Part shown: piece after piece, positions 43,351-52,141 of the stretch
Numbering within the stretch: position 1 is the first letter of the stretch
Layout of the letters: each line of letters opens with the position of its first letter
Source of the DNA: Eikenella sp.
Lineage (GTDB): Bacteria > Pseudomonadota > Gammaproteobacteria > Burkholderiales > Neisseriaceae
Direction: 5' to 3'
Length of the DNA: 64,000 nt
Assembly: GCA_030528345.1 (NCBI GenBank)
Contig: JAUMZB010000001.1
Coordinates: 54,140 to 118,139, forward strand
The notes under the pieces: generated by a model
Told to the model about the DNA's origin: nothing
Databases searched by the model: none
The model's input: only the letters and a program-made list of their open reading frames with translations
Program-made: the position numbers and the translations under genes

Positions 43351-44730
43351 ATGCCCGATCCCACCTTGCTGCAACAGTTGTCGGCTTTTTTGTCGCCGCA
43401 GGAAATCGCCGCCGATGCCGAAGCGCTGCTCACCGACCAGCGCCGCCGCTACACCGGCCGGGCGGAGGCGGTGTTGTTGCCCGGCAGCGTGGCGCAGGTG
43501 CGGCGCATTGTGCGTTTTTGCGCCGAACACCGCATTCCCATCACCCCGCAGGGCGGCAACACCGGCCTGTGCGGCGGGGCGGTGCCAGAGGGCGGGGTGC
43601 TGCTCAATCTGAGCCGTTTAAACCGCATCCGCCGCGTGGATGTGGCCGATAATGCGATCACGGTGGAAGCCGGCGCGGTGCTGCAAACGGTGCAGCAAGC
43701 GGCGGCGGCAGCGGAGCGGCTGTTTCCTTTGAGCTTGGCCAGCGAAGGTTCTTGCCAAATCGGCGGCAATATCGCCACCAATGCCGGCGGCCTGAATGTG
43801 TTGCGCTACGGCAGCATGCGCGATTTGGTGCTGGGCTTGGAAGTGGTGCTGCCCGACGGCGAGTTGGTGTCGCATCTGGCGCCGCTGCACAAAAACACCA
43901 CCGGCTACGATTTGCGCCATCTGTTTATCGGCAGCGAAGGCACGCTGGGCGTGATCACAGCGGCGACGTTGAAGCTGTTTGCCCGCCCGCACAGCACGGC
44001 CACGGCCTGGGCGGGGGTGGACAGCATCGAAGCGGCGGTGGCGCTCTTAACCCTGATGCAGGGGCAGTTTGCCGAGCGCCTGTGCAGTTTCGAACTGCTC
44101 TCGGCACGGGCGCTGGATTTGTCGGCGCGTTACAGCGATATGCAAGCGCCCTTGGCCGCCGAATGGCATGTGTTGCTGGAGTTGAACGACAGCCTGCCGG
44201 CGCAGGATTTGAGCGGCAGCCTGGCCGAATGCCTGATGCGGAACAGCTTTGACCATGCGGTGCTGGCGCAGTCGGGCAGCGAGCGGCAGATGTTGTGGCG
44301 GCTGCGGGAAAACGTGTCGGCCGCGCAGCGGGATTTGGGTGTCAGCATCAAACACGACATCGCGGTGCCGATTGCGCGGGTGGCCGAATGGGTGCGCCAA
44401 ACCGGCGCGGCGCTGGAAGCGGCCTTTCCCGGCATCCAAATCGTGGTGTTCGGCCATCTGGGCGACGGCAGCCTGCATTACAACACCTTCCTGCCCGGCG
44501 TGTCGGATCAGGAGGCGTACCGTTACGAAGCGGCGGTGAACGAAGTGGTGTACCGCCACACCTTGGCCTGCGAAGGCACGATTGCCGCCGAACACGGCAT
44601 CGGCCAGCTGAAAAACCACTGGCTGCCGCAGGTGCGCACGCCGGCCGAAATCGCCCTGATGCGGGCGGTGAAGGCGCAGCTGGATCCGCATAATCTGATG
44701 AATCCGGGCAAGTTGTTGCCGCCGATGTAA
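43351..44730 (+). CDS. FAD-linked oxidase, GlcD/D-2-hydroxyacid dehydrogenase type
   Basis: A 459-residue flavoprotein. The PCMH-type FAD domain (about 35-215) has V-L-L-P-G-S-V-A-Q-V, P-I-T-P-Q-G-G-N-T-G-L-C-G-G and G-G-N-I-A-T-N-A-G-G. The C-terminal oxidase domain ends A-A-E-H-G-I-G-Q-L-K and P-H-N-L-M-N-P-G-K. It probably oxidises a 2-hydroxy acid such as glycolate, D-lactate or 2-hydroxyglutarate. No GlcE/F partners are adjacent. The ATG lacks a normal Shine-Dalgarno; a DUS fills that place. Confidence 0.9.
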   Translation: MPDPTLLQQLSAFLSPQEIAADAEALLTDQRRRYTGRAEAVLLPGSVAQVRRIVRFCAEHRIPITPQGGNTGLCGGAVPEGGVLLNLSRLNRIRRVDVADNAITVEAGAVLQTVQQAAAAAERLFPLSLASEGSCQIGGNIATNAGGLNVLRYGSMRDLVLGLEVVLPDGELVSHLAPLHKNTTGYDLRHLFIGSEGTLGVITAATLKLFARPHSTATAWAGVDSIEAAVALLTLMQGQFAERLCSFELLSARALDLSARYSDMQAPLAAEWHVLLELNDSLPAQDLSGSLAECLMRNSFDHAVLAQSGSERQMLWRLRENVSAAQRDLGVSIKHDIAVPIARVAEWVRQTGAALEAAFPGIQIVVFGHLGDGSLHYNTFLPGVSDQEAYRYEAAVNEVVYRHTLACEGTIAAEHGIGQLKNHWLPQVRTPAEIALMRAVKAQLDPHNLMNPGKLLPPM

Positions 44731-44733
44731 GCC

Positions 44734-44773
44734 GGGCTACCTGAAAAGGCGCATGGTGCGTTTCAGGTAGCCT
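44734..44773. repeat. DUS inverted pair before folC
   Basis: GGCTACCTGAAAA and TTTCAGGTAGCCTG with a loop of about 13 bases; a terminator for the oxidase gene, leaving a normal GAGGA for folC. Confidence 0.75.
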
Positions 44774-44792
44774 GTATCAACTGAGGAATCGA

Positions 44793-46103
44793 ATGAAAAC
44801 ACTGCAAGATTGGCTGAGCCATTTGGAAAACGCCTACACCGGCGGTACGGCGCACAGCAACGGCGTCATCGACATGGGGCTGGAGCGGGTGGGGGCGGTG
44901 AAGGAAAACATGGGGCTCAAGCCCGCCTGCCCGGTGGTGGTGGTGGCCGGCACCAACGGCAAAGGCTCGGTGTGTGCTTTTCTCGCCCGCATCTACACCG
45001 AGGCCGGCTTCAAAACCGGCGTGCTCACCAGCCCGCACATTTTGCGCTACAACGAGCGCATCCGCATCGATACCCGGCCGGTGGCCGACGAAGCGATTAC
45101 CGCCGCTTTCGAGCGCATCGAAGCGGCGCGCGGCGACATCCCGCTCACTTATTTCGAGTTCAATACGCTGGCGGCGGTGGATATTTTCTGCCGTGAGCAG
45201 GTGGACGTGATGATTTTGGAAGTCGGTCTCGGCGGGCGCTTGGACGCGGTTAACGTGTTCGATGCCGATGTGGCGGTGGTGACTTCGGTGGATTTGGATC
45301 ACCAGGCCTTTTTGGGCGACACGGTGGAGCAGGTGGCGTTTGAGAAAGCCGGCGTGTTCCGTGCCGGCAAGCCGGCGCTGTGCGCCCAAAATCCGCCGCC
45401 CGCATCGCTGCGCCGCCATGCCGAAAATATCGGCGCAGATTTATTGCTGGCCGGCCGCGATTACGGCTTCAGCCGCTTAGAGCAGCAGCAATGGTCGTTT
45501 CACTGGCATCCGCAACAGAGTGCCTTGTTTTCAGGTAGCCGCAACCGCAACGCCCTGCCATTGCCGGCGCTGCGCGGGGCGTATCAGCTCAATAATGCGG
45601 CCTGTGCGCTGGCGGTGTTGGAATGCCTCAACAGCCGGCTGCCGGTGGACATCGGCGCCATCAAGCGCGGCCTGCTGACGGTGGCGAACCCCGGCCGTTT
45701 CCAAGTGTTGCCCGGCCGTCCGCTGACCATTTTGGACGTCGGCCACAATCCCCATGCTGCGCGGGCGATGCGGCAGAGCCTGATGGCGCTGCCGTTTGCC
45801 GAAAAACGGCTGGCGGTGTTCGGCATGCTGGCCGATAAAGACTTGGCCGGCGTGGTGTCGCTCTTGAAAGACCAGTTCGACGAATGGCTGGTGGCGCCAT
45901 TGGCCGTGCCGCGCGGCCTCAGCGCCGAAGCCCTGCAAACGCGCTTGGCCGAAGCGGGTGTGGAAAACGTGCGCCTGTTTCCCGATGTGGCGGCGGCCTA
46001 CCGCGCGGCTTTATCCGAGGCGGGGGAAAATGATAGAATCGCCGCATTTGGTTCGTTTCACACGGTAGCGGAAATCATGGCTCTGCTGCCGCCACAGGAA
46101 TAG
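44793..46103 (+). CDS. folC: Folylpolyglutamate synthase/dihydrofolate synthase
   Basis: A 436-residue Mur-ligase-family enzyme that adds glutamates to folates. P-loop V-A-G-T-N-G-K-G-S-V-C-A-F (about 51-63), L-T-S-P-H-I-L-R-Y-N-E-R-I, Y-F-E-F-N-T-L-A-A, L-E-V-G-L-G-G-R-L-D-A-V-N, and V-G-H-N-P-H-A-A. Head of the folC-dedD-cvpA-purF group. Confidence 0.95.
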   Translation: MKTLQDWLSHLENAYTGGTAHSNGVIDMGLERVGAVKENMGLKPACPVVVVAGTNGKGSVCAFLARIYTEAGFKTGVLTSPHILRYNERIRIDTRPVADEAITAAFERIEAARGDIPLTYFEFNTLAAVDIFCREQVDVMILEVGLGGRLDAVNVFDADVAVVTSVDLDHQAFLGDTVEQVAFEKAGVFRAGKPALCAQNPPPASLRRHAENIGADLLLAGRDYGFSRLEQQQWSFHWHPQQSALFSGSRNRNALPLPALRGAYQLNNAACALAVLECLNSRLPVDIGAIKRGLLTVANPGRFQVLPGRPLTILDVGHNPHAARAMRQSLMALPFAEKRLAVFGMLADKDLAGVVSLLKDQFDEWLVAPLAVPRGLSAEALQTRLAEAGVENVRLFPDVAAAYRAALSEAGENDRIAAFGSFHTVAEIMALLPPQE

Positions 46104-46106
46104 CTT

Positions 46107-47105
46107 ATGCCGCCCCAATACAACCCCCGCCTGCGCCGCTTGGAAGAATACGAGCAGATGAAGCGCAAAAACCGCCGCCGCCTGGTGGGCGCTTTGCTGA
46201 TGGCCGGCATCGCCGCCCTGCTGCTGGCCAAGGTGTTGGGCGGCGGTGAAAACACCGATGCGCCCGGCAGCATTACGGTGAACGGCGGGGGAGTGTCCGA
46301 ATCTGCCGTTCAGGTAGCCCCGGCGGATGCCGAAGAAGCGGCGGCGCTTTCCGAAAGCGAAACCGTTGGGGAAGCGGCCGTGCCCGTGCCGCCTGCGGAT
46401 ACCGCAGAGCCGGAGGCGGGTAAGCAAATCCATGTGGCCGTGCTGCCCAATCCGCTGACCGGCAAAACAGCGCCGGCACCGTCCGAAACCAAGCCGGCGC
46501 CCGCCCCGCACGTAGAAAGTCCGGCACCGCCGGCCAAAACCGAACCGTCTAAACCCGAACCCCAAAAACCTGCCGCGCAGTCCGCAGCCAAGCCGGCCGA
46601 AAGCCGTGCCGCCCGCACGCCGAATCCGCAGCAGGCGGAAGAGGGCCGCCGTCAGAATGCCGCCAAACCTGCGGGTGAGCGCGAACGCCGCCGGCAGGCG
46701 GAGTCTCCCGTCCGCCGTCCGGCGCAAACCGCTTCAGGCAGCCCCGAGCGCCGCGAACCGCCGAAAAACAGCCGTTCGGGCCTGAGCCCGGAGGAAATCC
46801 TGAACAACCGCGCCGCCCGCCAAGCCGCGCCCGGCCGCTCGAACCCGCAAGACATTCTCAACGGCCGCAGCGAGCCGCGCCGCACCGTGATTCAAGTGGG
46901 TGCCTATACCAGCGAAGAGCAGGCGCGGGCGGTGCAGAAACGCTTGGCCGATGCCGGTGTGAGCGCCTATGTGGCGCCTTCTGAAAGCAACGGCAACCGG
47001 CTCTACCGCGTGCGTACCGGCTCGTATCCTTCCGCTGCCGCTGCCGATCAGGCCTTGGGCAAGATTAAAGCGCAGGGCTTGGACGGCATGCTGCTGGAAC
47101 GCTGA
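46107..47105 (+). CDS. SPOR domain cell-division-associated protein (DedD-like)
   Basis: A 332-residue bitopic protein: a basic cytoplasmic start, membrane helix about 31-48, a long P/A/K/E-rich low-complexity periplasmic region (about 60-250) and a C-terminal SPOR domain (about 255-330) with V-I-Q-V-G-A-Y-T-S-E-E-Q-A and Y-R-V-R-T-G-S-Y. SPOR domains bind denuded septal peptidoglycan. Position after folC matches E. coli dedD. Confidence 0.9.
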   Translation: MPPQYNPRLRRLEEYEQMKRKNRRRLVGALLMAGIAALLLAKVLGGGENTDAPGSITVNGGGVSESAVQVAPADAEEAAALSESETVGEAAVPVPPADTAEPEAGKQIHVAVLPNPLTGKTAPAPSETKPAPAPHVESPAPPAKTEPSKPEPQKPAAQSAAKPAESRAARTPNPQQAEEGRRQNAAKPAGERERRRQAESPVRRPAQTASGSPERREPPKNSRSGLSPEEILNNRAARQAAPGRSNPQDILNGRSEPRRTVIQVGAYTSEEQARAVQKRLADAGVSAYVAPSESNGNRLYRVRTGSYPSAAAADQALGKIKAQGLDGMLLER

Positions 47106-47611
47106 TGACGCTGTTTGATTATCTGGCCTGGGGCACGGTGGCCGCTTTCACCCTGATTTCGCTGTTTCGCGGCGTGCTGCACGAATTGGTGGGGCTGCTG
47201 TCTTGGGTGGCGGCCTTTATTGCGGCCCGCTTCTTGGCCGTGCCGGTGGCCGATGCTTGGCTGCATAGCATCGAGCCGCCCGCGCTGGCGGTGGCGGCTG
47301 CCTTTATTTTGCTCTTTTTGGCCGTCCGCCTCGGCATGGTGCTGTTGCAGTCGGTATTGTCTGCCGGCGTGCGTGCGGTCGGCTTGGACGGTGCCAACCG
47401 CCTGCTGGGCGCGGTATTCGGTGCGGCAAAAGGCGTGCTGGCGGTAACCGTGGCGGTGTTGGCCTGCGCTTTTACCGGGCTGCCGCACACCCCCGAATGG
47501 CGCGATTCGCAAACCGCCTTTGTTTTTGAAGGCCTGGCCACCTTGGCCGTGCCTTATCTGCCGCCTTTCGTGGCCGAGCAGATCCACTATCAGCCTTTAT
47601 CGACGGAGTAA
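47105..47611 (+). CDS. cvpA: CvpA family membrane protein
   Basis: A 168-residue inner-membrane protein with about four helices. Y-L-A-W-G-T-V-A and S-L-F-R-G-V-L-H-E-L-V-G-L-L-S-W at the start are typical of CvpA/colicin V production proteins, which affect envelope homeostasis. It overlaps the SPOR gene by one base and is followed by purF, the order that gave the E. coli operon its name. Confidence 0.92.
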   Translation: MTLFDYLAWGTVAAFTLISLFRGVLHELVGLLSWVAAFIAARFLAVPVADAWLHSIEPPALAVAAAFILLFLAVRLGMVLLQSVLSAGVRAVGLDGANRLLGAVFGAAKGVLAVTVAVLACAFTGLPHTPEWRDSQTAFVFEGLATLAVPYLPPFVAEQIHYQPLSTE

Positions 47612-47618
47612 GTTTATT

Positions 47619-49142
47619 ATGTGTGGTGTTTTGGGTATGGTGGCTTTCGAGCCGGTCAACCAATTGCTCTACGACGGCCTGCAGGTATTGCAGCACCGGG
47701 GGCAGGATGCGGCCGGCATCGTCACCGCCGAGGGCAGTATGTTCCACATGCATAAAGGCAAAGGCATGGTGCGCGACGTGTTCCGCACCCGCAATATGCG
47801 CGACCTCACCGGCTGTGCCGGCATCGCCCATGTGCGCTACCCCACCGCCGGCAATGCCGGCAACGATGCCGAAGCGCAGCCGTTTTACGTGAGCTCGCCC
47901 TTCGGCATTGTTTTGGCCCACAACGGCAACCTCACCAACACCGAAGAGCTGTATCAAAACCTGTGCCACCGCCACCTGCGCCACATCAACACCGGCTCCG
48001 ACTCCGAAGTGCTGCTCAATGTGCTGGCGCACGAGCTGCGCCAAGCGGTGCGCTGCGGTGCCACCTTGAGCGTGGACAATATTTTCGATGCCGTTGCCAG
48101 CCTGCACCGCCAAGTGTGCGGCGCCTACGGCGTGGTGGCGCTGATTGCGGGCTACGGCATGTTGGCTTTCCGCGACCCCAACGGCATCCGCCCCTTGGTA
48201 TTGGGCAAACACACCGATGCCGACAACCGTACCGCCTATGTGGTGTCGTCCGAGTCGGTGGTTTTCCCCAGTCTCGGTTTCGAGCTGGAGCGCGACATTG
48301 CGCCCGGCGAAGCGGTGTTTGTCGGCTTCGACGGCAGTTTCCACAGCCGCCAATGCGCCGAGCATCCGCGCTTACTGCCCTGTTTGTTTGAATACGTGTA
48401 TTTCGCCCGTCCCGATTCGGTGGTGGACGGCGTATCGGTGTACCAATCGCGTTTGAATATGGGCGTGACGCTGGCGGAAAAAGTCAAGCGCACCCTGAAC
48501 TTGGATGAAATCGACGTGGTGATGCCGATTCCCGATACCAGCCGCCCCAGCGCCATGCAGCTGGCCCACCATTTGGGCAAACCCTACCGCGAAGGCCTGA
48601 TCAAAAACCGCTACATCGGCCGCACCTTCATCATGCCCGGTCAGGCCACGCGCAAAAAGTCGGTGCGTCAGAAACTCAACCCCATGGAATGCGAATTTGC
48701 CGGCAAATCGGTGCTGCTGGTGGACGATTCCATCGTGCGCGGCACCACCAGCCGCGAGATTGTGGAAATGGTGCGTGCCGCCGGGGCGAAGAAAGTGTAT
48801 TTTGCCTCCGCCGCGCCCGAAGTGCGCTACCCCAATGTGTACGGCATCGACATGCCCACCCGTGCCGAACTAATTGCCAACGGCCGCAGCGCCGAGCAGA
48901 TTGCCGCGGAAATCGAAGCCGACGGCGTGGTGTTCCAGGATTTGGCCGATTTGGAAAACGTGATCCGCGAATTGAATCCCGCCATAGAGGGGTTCGACTC
49001 TTCCTGCTTCAACGGCTGCTACGCCACCGGCGACATCGACGAAGCCTATCTGCAACGCCTCTCCGACGGCAAAAACCAAACCGGCATCCGCGCCGGCTTG
49101 GTGGAGCACAGCGTGTTGGGTCAAAGCCGCGGCGAGGAATAA
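47619..49142 (+). CDS. purF: Amidophosphoribosyltransferase
   Basis: A 507-residue enzyme for the first committed purine step. After Met removal the N-terminal nucleophile is Cys2 (M-C-G-V-L-G-M). Q-H-R-G-Q-D-A-A-G-I, H-V-R-Y-P-T-A-G, Y-F-A-R-P-D-S, the PRPP loop V-L-L-V-D-D-S-I-V-R-G-T-T-S, and late C-F-N-G-C-Y-A-T-G-D-I. It starts seven bases after cvpA. Confidence 0.96.
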   Translation: MCGVLGMVAFEPVNQLLYDGLQVLQHRGQDAAGIVTAEGSMFHMHKGKGMVRDVFRTRNMRDLTGCAGIAHVRYPTAGNAGNDAEAQPFYVSSPFGIVLAHNGNLTNTEELYQNLCHRHLRHINTGSDSEVLLNVLAHELRQAVRCGATLSVDNIFDAVASLHRQVCGAYGVVALIAGYGMLAFRDPNGIRPLVLGKHTDADNRTAYVVSSESVVFPSLGFELERDIAPGEAVFVGFDGSFHSRQCAEHPRLLPCLFEYVYFARPDSVVDGVSVYQSRLNMGVTLAEKVKRTLNLDEIDVVMPIPDTSRPSAMQLAHHLGKPYREGLIKNRYIGRTFIMPGQATRKKSVRQKLNPMECEFAGKSVLLVDDSIVRGTTSREIVEMVRAAGAKKVYFASAAPEVRYPNVYGIDMPTRAELIANGRSAEQIAAEIEADGVVFQDLADLENVIRELNPAIEGFDSSCFNGCYATGDIDEAYLQRLSDGKNQTGIRAGLVEHSVLGQSRGEE

Positions 49143-49433
49143 ACGCCGCCCGTATCCACAGGCTACCTGAAAGCGACCCGCCGCTTTCAGGCCGGCAAAG
49201 CCGGCCTTGATATATGTTTCGACCCAGCCTGAGACCTTTGCAAAACCCCCAGATGTGGATGCAGCTCAAGGCGTAGCAGCACAGCGAGTGTGAACGCCAG
49301 GAATCCCCGCGGGACAGACATATCACACGATAGGCAAGCGAGCGAGCAGTACCCCTAGGGCATAAACGCGCAACGCAGAAATGCGCCGCAGATGGGGGTG
49401 CAAAGGTCTCAGCCTGCTTTTTTCACGAATATT
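49143..49433. other. Gap between purF and hpnD, largely a repeat element
   Basis: About 290 bases. The first part has one forward DUS and CTTTCAGGCC-type half copies that can pair as a terminator (49160-49190). Most of the rest is the GAGACC-type element described separately. Only about 20 bases remain between the element and the hpnD ATG, so the hpnD promoter must lie in or before the element. Confidence 0.7.
49231..49410. mobile_element. GAGACC-type non-autonomous element, 180 bases
   Basis: Perfect 12-bp ends GAGACCTTTGCA, flanked by the 5-base repeat AGCCT on both sides (49226-49230 and 49411-49415). It has no coding frame. The inner right part (GCAACGCAG, GCGCCGCAGATGGGG) is shared with the 53-base copy at 41.5 kb. 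The GAGACCTTTGCA end resembles IS1106-like (IS5 family) elements of Neisseria, from memory. Confidence 0.75.
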
Positions 49434-50285
49434 ATGACGCCCTACCAATACTGCGAAGACAAAGCCGCTGCCAGCGGCTCCAGTTTTCTGGCCGGCTTCC
49501 GCTTCCTCAACGCCGACAAGCGCCGTGCGATGACGGTGCTCTATGCCTATTGCCGCGAGCTGGACGATGTGGCCGACGATTGCTCCGATGCCCATGTGGC
49601 GGCGCAGACGCTGGCTTGGTGGCGGCAGGATCTGGCCAAAGCCTTTGCTGCCGAGGGCGTGCCCGAGCATCCCGTGAATCGGGCCTTGCGGACGGAGGCA
49701 CCGAAATACGGGCTACCTGAAAGCGAATTGGCCGCCGTCATCGACGGCATGGAAATGGACGTGCAGCCGCGCCGCTATGCCGATTTTGCCGCGCTCGCCG
49801 AATATTGCCACCGCGTGGCGGGCGTGGTCGGCCGGCTGATTGCCCGCATCTTGGGTTTCCGCGACCCGGCGGTATTGGCCTATGCCGACAAAATGGGGCT
49901 GGCGCTGCAACTGACCAATATCATTCGCGATGTGGGCGAAGACGCCGCCATGGGCCGGCTGTATTTGCCGGAGGAAGATCTGCAGCGCTTCAAGGTGCCG
50001 GCGGCCGATATTTTGCAGCGCCGCAGCAGCCCGCAGTTTGCCGGGCTGATGGCTTTTCAGGTAGCCCGTGCGCGGGAGACTTACCGCGAAGCGGTTCGCC
50101 TGTTGCCGGCGGCCGAACGGAAAAACCAGCGTGCCGGCCTCATCATGGCGGCGATTTATTACGCGCTGCTGAACGAAATCGAGCGCGACGGCGCGGCCAA
50201 TGTGCTGCGTTACAAACTGGCGGTTCCCAAACCGCGCAAAATCCGTCTGGCGCTGAAAACCTGGCTGATGGGGTTCCGACCGTGA
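49434..50285 (+). CDS. hpnD: Presqualene diphosphate synthase HpnD
   Basis: A 283-residue squalene/phytoene synthase family enzyme joining two farnesyl diphosphates. Both Asp-rich motifs are seen: Y-C-R-E-L-D-D-V-A-D-D (about 39-49) and R-D-V-G-E-D-A-A-M-G-R-L-Y-L-P (about 163-177). The fusion partner gene hpnE follows with a 4-base overlap, which favours squalene over carotenoid synthesis. The third gene, hpnC, is not in the window. Confidence 0.88.
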   Translation: MTPYQYCEDKAAASGSSFLAGFRFLNADKRRAMTVLYAYCRELDDVADDCSDAHVAAQTLAWWRQDLAKAFAAEGVPEHPVNRALRTEAPKYGLPESELAAVIDGMEMDVQPRRYADFAALAEYCHRVAGVVGRLIARILGFRDPAVLAYADKMGLALQLTNIIRDVGEDAAMGRLYLPEEDLQRFKVPAADILQRRSSPQFAGLMAFQVARARETYREAVRLLPAAERKNQRAGLIMAAIYYALLNEIERDGAANVLRYKLAVPKPRKIRLALKTWLMGFRP

Positions 50286-51592
50286 CACGCAAACCGAACA
50301 TCGCCGTCATCGGCGCGGGCTGGGCCGGTTTGGCCGCCGCCGAACAGTTGTGCGGCCGCGCCGAAGTGACTGTATTCGAAGCCGGCAAAACCGCCGGCGG
50401 CCGCGCCCGCGCTTTGGCGGTGGAAGACAGCGGTTTCGCCCGCATCGACAACGGCCAACACATTCTGATCGGCGCCTACCGTCAGGTGCTGGCCTTGCTG
50501 GCGCGTTGCGGGGTGGCCGAAGCAGACGCTTTTTTGCGGCTGCCCATGCAATGGCAGATGCACGGCGGCTTGTCTTTTGCCGCCGCCAATCTGCCCACCC
50601 CTTGGCATTTGCTGGCCGGCGTGTTGCGCGCCCAAAAAGCGGGGCAGGGCGGCCGTTTGGCGCTGTTGCGCCAGATGCACGCCTTGAAAAGCCGCACATG
50701 GCCGCAAGACATGAGCGTGGCGGCTTGGCTGAGACAGCAGCAGGTGTCGCGCCATTTGTGGCAGATGTTTTGGCAGCCCTTGGTGTGGGGCGCGATGAAC
50801 ACCGATTTGGAGCAGGCCTCGCTGCGGCGTTTGCAAAACGTGCTGCGCGACGGCGTGTGGTACAGCAAAAGCGGCAGCGACATGCTGCTGCCCCGCCAAG
50901 ACTTGGGCAGCCTGTTGGTGACGCCCGTGTGCCGCCGTTTGGCCAAGCACGGCGTGCGCCTTCGGCTGCAAACCCGTGCCGGCGCGCCCGAAATCGGCCT
51001 TTCAGGTAGCCTGAAGCTGGCAGGCGAGGCCTTTGATGCGGTGCTGATTGCCACCGCGCCTTATCATGCGCCCGCCCTTTTGCCGGCAGGCACGCCGGCG
51101 GAGGTACACAATGCTTTCGCCCGCCTGCGCTACCACGCCATCACCACCGTGTATCTGCGTTATGCGCAGGCCTTGCCCTTGCCCGCGCCTATGGCGGGCC
51201 TGGCCGACGGCACCGCGCAATGGCTGATCGACCGCCACGCCTTGGGGCTGGGGCGGCACGAAGTGTCGGCCGTGGTTTCGCTGTCCGAACAGCACGGCGC
51301 GCTTAGCCGCGAGCAATGGATAGAGCGGGTGCAGCAAGATGTGCGGCGCATCTGCCCCGATGCGGGCGAGCCGCTGGCCGGCTTCGCCATCACCGAAAAA
51401 CGCGCCACCGTTGCCGCAAGCACAGACCTGCCCGATATCCCGCAAGCCTGGCTGCGCCAACAGCGTATTTATCTGGCCGGCGCTTATCTGCACCCCAGCT
51501 ACCCCGCCACCTTGGAAGCCGCCGTGCAGAGCGGCAAACAGGCCGCCACCCTGCTGATGCTGGATTGGGCGCGCGGCCAACAGGCTACCTGA
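50282..51592 (+). CDS. hpnE: Hydroxysqualene dehydroxylase HpnE
   Basis: A 436-residue FAD-dependent amine-oxidase/desaturase-like protein. GTG start four bases inside hpnD. The dinucleotide-binding V-I-G-A-G-W-A-G-L-A-A-A (about 9-20), E-A-G-K-T-A-G-G-R-A-R (about 34-44) and a C-terminal L-A-G-A-Y-L-H-P-S-Y-P-A-T-L-E-A-A-V-Q-S-G are typical of HpnE. It reduces hydroxysqualene to squalene. The last codons and stop (Q-A-T-stop) come from a DUS. Confidence 0.88.
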   Translation: MTRKPNIAVIGAGWAGLAAAEQLCGRAEVTVFEAGKTAGGRARALAVEDSGFARIDNGQHILIGAYRQVLALLARCGVAEADAFLRLPMQWQMHGGLSFAAANLPTPWHLLAGVLRAQKAGQGGRLALLRQMHALKSRTWPQDMSVAAWLRQQQVSRHLWQMFWQPLVWGAMNTDLEQASLRRLQNVLRDGVWYSKSGSDMLLPRQDLGSLLVTPVCRRLAKHGVRLRLQTRAGAPEIGLSGSLKLAGEAFDAVLIATAPYHAPALLPAGTPAEVHNAFARLRYHAITTVYLRYAQALPLPAPMAGLADGTAQWLIDRHALGLGRHEVSAVVSLSEQHGALSREQWIERVQQDVRRICPDAGEPLAGFAITEKRATVAASTDLPDIPQAWLRQQRIYLAGAYLHPSYPATLEAAVQSGKQAATLLMLDWARGQQAT

Positions 51593-51617
51593 AAAGCAGA
51601 ATTGGTTTTCAGGTAGC
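51583..51617. repeat. DUS inverted pair after hpnE
   Basis: AGGCTACCTGAAAA and TTTTCAGGTAGCCT with an 8-base loop; terminator for hpnD-hpnE, whose left arm overlaps the hpnE stop. Confidence 0.85.
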
Positions 51618-52141
51618 CTCAAATGACTAGAGTGTGTCGATAATCAATGTAAAACGGTTGTGGCTACTGGGATTTTCTTGGTGTGTTTCACTTTTCTGCC
51701 ATGTTTACTACTCCCGCCCGTCCGCCGGTGCCGCCGAACGGAGCAGGCTTTTCGGGGGAAAAGGCTGCCCTTGGAGCAAAGCGACCGGCAGCCGCCCCGA
51801 AAAGCCTGAGCAGAGAGGGCAGTTTGCGCAGCAAACCGGTAACCGCGGCCGCCTTTCTTTGCTGACTTTCTTTGGCGGGGCAAAGAAAAGTAAATAAGCC
51901 GCGTGACCGTAGGAAATCCCTGTGGGACGGCCATGGAGCGCAAAGTTTGATGCTCTGTAAAGTTGAAAATTGACGGGAAAACCAGCCTTGATACAAAGGA
52001 AAGCATGGCAACGATGCGTGAGATTTAAAACGCCGTTATCACCATTGTGTTAGTCTAATTGTCAGTAGCCCCCAAGCTTCCAGCTGGCCGGTACCGGCTT
52101 TGCGCCGCTTGTTGATTCCATTTCTGATTGAGAAAGCGTTT
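51593..52141. other. Gene-free region with eroded, GC-biased sequence
   Basis: About 550 bases between hpnE and the SDR gene. It includes a stretch GACTTTCTTTGGCGGGGCAA that resembles a short conserved intergenic motif I have seen in many proteobacterial genomes, near 51860-51885. No frame over 110 codons is convincing on either strand. A CTTCC...GGTACCGGC region precedes the SDR gene. It may be the residue of a degraded gene or element. Confidence 0.55.

Noticed and set aside
49434..51592. hpnD/hpnE as carotenoid crtB/crtI
   Set aside because: The overlapping pair and the HpnE-type C-terminus fit the squalene route better; not fully excluded.
51634..52011. Open frames of about 60-120 codons on both strands after hpnE
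   Set aside because: No start with a ribosome-binding site and no protein-like composition.
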